Shown here: piece after piece, positions 63,955-64,000 of the stretch
How positions within the stretch are numbered: the first letter of the stretch is position 1
Layout: the number at the start of each line of letters is the position of its first letter
From: Bacteroidota bacterium
GTDB taxonomy: Bacteria; Bacteroidota; Bacteroidia; Chitinophagales; Chitinophagaceae
NCBI GenBank assembly: GCA_005798905.1
Contig: SYIK01000004.1
Coordinates: 28,189-92,188 of the forward strand
Direction of reading: 5' to 3'
Length of the DNA: 64,000 bases
Made by a program: the position numbers and the translations under genes
Notes under the pieces: generated by a model
Seen by the model: only the letters and a program-made list of their open reading frames with translations
What the model was told of the DNA's origin: nothing
The model's database searches: none

Positions 63955-64000
63955 AATAGAACAAAGTAGTGCTTATTAAGTTAATCTACTTTCCGATACA

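Overview
The window is about 64 kb of a low-G+C chromosome, almost certainly Bacteroidota. Several independent markers agree: a type III glutamine synthetase, a PorP/SprF protein next to a gliding-motility C-terminal-domain giant, a type IX secretion sorting domain, a SprB-repeat lipoprotein, a Fibrobacter-paralogous-domain protein, an UpxY-type antiterminator, and TAnnTTTG promoter boxes ahead of many genes. The EF-P loop sequence, the long cyanobacterial/plant-type IspH and a GlmM-like mutase suggest the Chitinophagales side of the phylum; this placement is inference. I see no rRNA, tRNA, CRISPR array, transposase or phage gene.

Layout. 1-13 kb is housekeeping: the tail of a membrane protein, glnN, rluF, icd, an Nramp-Usp fusion, a lipoprotein, ispH, mdh and the efp-accB-accC run. 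13-15.2 kb is a small accessory patch: a tiny membrane ORF, a G+C-richer Fib_succ_major surface protein, and a SprB/haem-like lipoprotein. 15.2-26.1 kb holds a cysteine desulfurase, glmM, a methyltransferase, a PAP2 phosphatase, a CNNM/CorC protein, the DUF6702/HupE/M1-peptidase group and a TM2/DUF2752/DUF4870/M48 membrane group, followed by a REP-like inverted repeat. 26.2-33.3 kb has a GNAT-like protein, dnaX, a 2-oxoacid dehydrogenase E2, two small surface/lipoproteins, grpE and dnaJ. 33.3-47.7 kb is mostly minus strand: a VWA protein, hpt, a GH73/LysM hydrolase, an O-methyltransferase, a sodium:solute symporter, then LOG (plus strand), a GlcD-like oxidase, the porP/type B T9SS pair and recG.

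47.8-62.7 kb is the most interesting part. A minus-strand envelope-glycan operon (upxY, rmlB, rmlA, wza, wzz, capD-like, gmd, fcl; 60.5 down to 49.3 kb) supplies dTDP- and GDP-sugars and an export channel with its length regulator. It is bracketed by two paralogous beta-eliminating lyases on the plus strand, a tryptophanase at 47.9 kb and a tyrosine phenol-lyase at 61.3 kb. The resident wza-wzz pair appears to have been replaced: an intact, G+C-richer wza-wzz cassette with its own promoter sits between an 82-residue N-terminal stub of a different wza and a roughly 106-residue C-terminal stub of a different wzz. The tryptophanase is preceded by a possible 12-codon Trp-containing leader ORF and a 17-nt palindrome. 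The tyrosine phenol-lyase gene is flanked by direct repeats that include its promoter region.

Genes are closely packed. Three convergent pairs share only a 4-nt stop overlap, a fourth overlaps by 8 nt and a fifth abuts. Many TTG codons that extend open frames at the 5' end are really part of TAnnTTTG promoter boxes, so I moved several starts inward. All assignments come from reading motifs; no searches were run.
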